A stretch of DNA of 33,583 bases from Mycobacterium sp. (lineage in GTDB: Bacteria; Actinomycetota; Actinomycetes; Mycobacteriales; Mycobacteriaceae). The translations under genes and the position numbers were made by a program. Within the stretch, counting starts at the first letter, position 1. Each line of letters opens with the position of its first letter. The notes under the pieces were generated by a model. It was not told where the DNA came from. It worked only from the letters and a program-made list of their open reading frames with translations, and did no database searches. Shown here piece by piece: positions 33,046-33,583 of the stretch. The stretch is taken from positions 1 to 33,583 of the forward strand of contig JAOPWC010000067.1 of assembly GCA_025965895.1 (NCBI GenBank). Direction: 5' to 3'.

Positions 33046-33583
33046 ATGACCGCCACTGCTCCTGCCTTGCTCGACGATCCGAGCGACCTGTCCGCGCTGC
33101 GGGCGAAGGGCGCGGACCCCGACGTGCTGTTCGCCTCCTTCGCCGCATGGGCCGAAGCGAGCGGCACTGTGCTGTACCCGGCGCAGGAGGAGGCGCTGAT
33201 CGAAATGGCCAGTGGCGCGAACGTCGTCCTGGCGACGCCGACCGGGTCGGGCAAGTCGCTGGTGGCCACCGGCGCGCTGTACGCGGCGCTGGCAGCGGGC
33301 CGGCGCAGCTACTACACCGCACCGATCAAGGCACTGGTCAGCGAGAAGTTCTTCGCCCTCTGCGACGTGTTCGGCGCGGCCAACGTCGGCATGCTCACCG
33401 GCGACGCCGCGGTCAACGCGGAGGCACCGATCATCGCCTGCACCGCGGAGGTGCTCGCCAACATCGCGCTGCGCGAGGGTGCGAGCGCCGACATCGGCTT
33501 GGTCGTCATGGACGAATTTCACTTCTACGGCGACCCCGATCGCGGCTGGGCTTGGCAGGTGCCGCTGCTTGAGTTACCGCACG
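33046..33583 (+). CDS. DEAD/DEAH-box helicase, N-terminal part (cut by window edge)
   Basis: From ATG at 33046 the frame is open to the right edge (179 residues). It contains a Q-like [20 protein letters not shown], Walker [18 protein letters not shown], motif Ia [33 protein letters not shown] (motif Ib/Ic region) and Walker [19 protein letters not shown], a DE-x-H variant. The wording is typical of actinobacterial SF2 helicases with a C-terminal DUF3516 domain, related to Ski2/HelY RNA helicases; that C-terminal domain is outside the window. No strong ribosome-binding site is visible. It looks intact and probably marks the return to core chromosome to the right of the decayed region. Confidence 0.88.
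   Translation, partial: MTATAPALLDDPSDLSALRAKGADPDVLFASFAAWAEASGTVLYPAQEEALIEMASGANVVLATPTGSGKSLVATGALYAALAAGRRSYYTAPIKALVSEKFFALCDVFGAANVGMLTGDAAVNAEAPIIACTAEVLANIALREGASADIGLVVMDEFHFYGDPDRGWAWQVPLLELPH

Noticed and set aside
1..33583. CRISPR arrays, rRNA and complete tRNA genes
   Set aside because: I saw no regularly spaced repeats and no full cloverleaf or rRNA sequence; only the tmRNA fragment was found.

Overview
The window is high-GC DNA with mycobacterial hallmarks: an IS1081-like IS256-family element, the 3' end of an ssrA (tmRNA) gene, an EspI/MinD-like proline-rich ATPase, a class III cyclase/NB-ARC/LuxR regulator, a LipJ-like hydrolase-cyclase, DUF4226-like proline-rich proteins, and a VapBC pair. 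I read it as an accessory region of a Mycobacterium chromosome. I cannot name the species from sequence alone.

Layout. 1-1140: an NAD(P)-binding oxidoreductase, cut by the left edge, divergent from a TetR regulator across a shared palindromic operator. 1246-5200: a scrap region holding a frameshifted IS1081-like element, an excisionase-like HTH remnant, a truncated tmRNA 3' end that looks like an attachment-site scar, a small membrane protein, an internally deleted aldehyde dehydrogenase, an IS110-family transposase N-terminus and a DUF1801-like N-terminus. 5283-5938: vapBC with its operator. 6144-12395: an EspI-like ATPase with a one-base frameshift, a cytochrome P450, and a divergent 3.3 kb cyclase/ATPase/LuxR regulator with three frameshifts. 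12763-14385: one intact and one decayed DUF4226-like gene, then a small phage-like ORF.

15211-24862 is the only long, intact, well-ordered block. It has eight genes on the plus strand: an AGE-like (alpha/alpha)6-barrel protein, a DJ-1/PfpI protein, a GH13 branching-enzyme-like glucanotransferase, a second DJ-1/PfpI protein, a benzoylformate-decarboxylase-like ThDP enzyme, two SnoaL-like proteins, and an ABM-VOC fusion. It is followed by a divergent TetR/SnoaL pair sharing a near-perfect 31-bp palindrome. I infer one accessory metabolic cluster that combines alpha-glucan or sugar rearrangement with 2-oxo-acid and reactive-carbonyl chemistry. I do not recognise it as a described system, and it is the best candidate for something new here.

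26268-33045 is again decayed: an intact alpha/beta hydrolase flanked by a diverged direct repeat, a SEC-C/HNH-like pseudogene, a LipJ-like gene split by an amber codon, a 5'-truncated third DUF4226-like copy, an intact SnoaL gene flanked by another short repeat, and a phospholipase D pseudogene. At 33046 a DEAD/DEAH-box helicase begins and runs off the right edge.

The contrast between an intact metabolic cluster and about a dozen broken genes around it suggests an island on a chromosome undergoing decay. Some one-base frameshifts could be sequencing errors. Family assignments come from motif recognition by eye; no database search was run.
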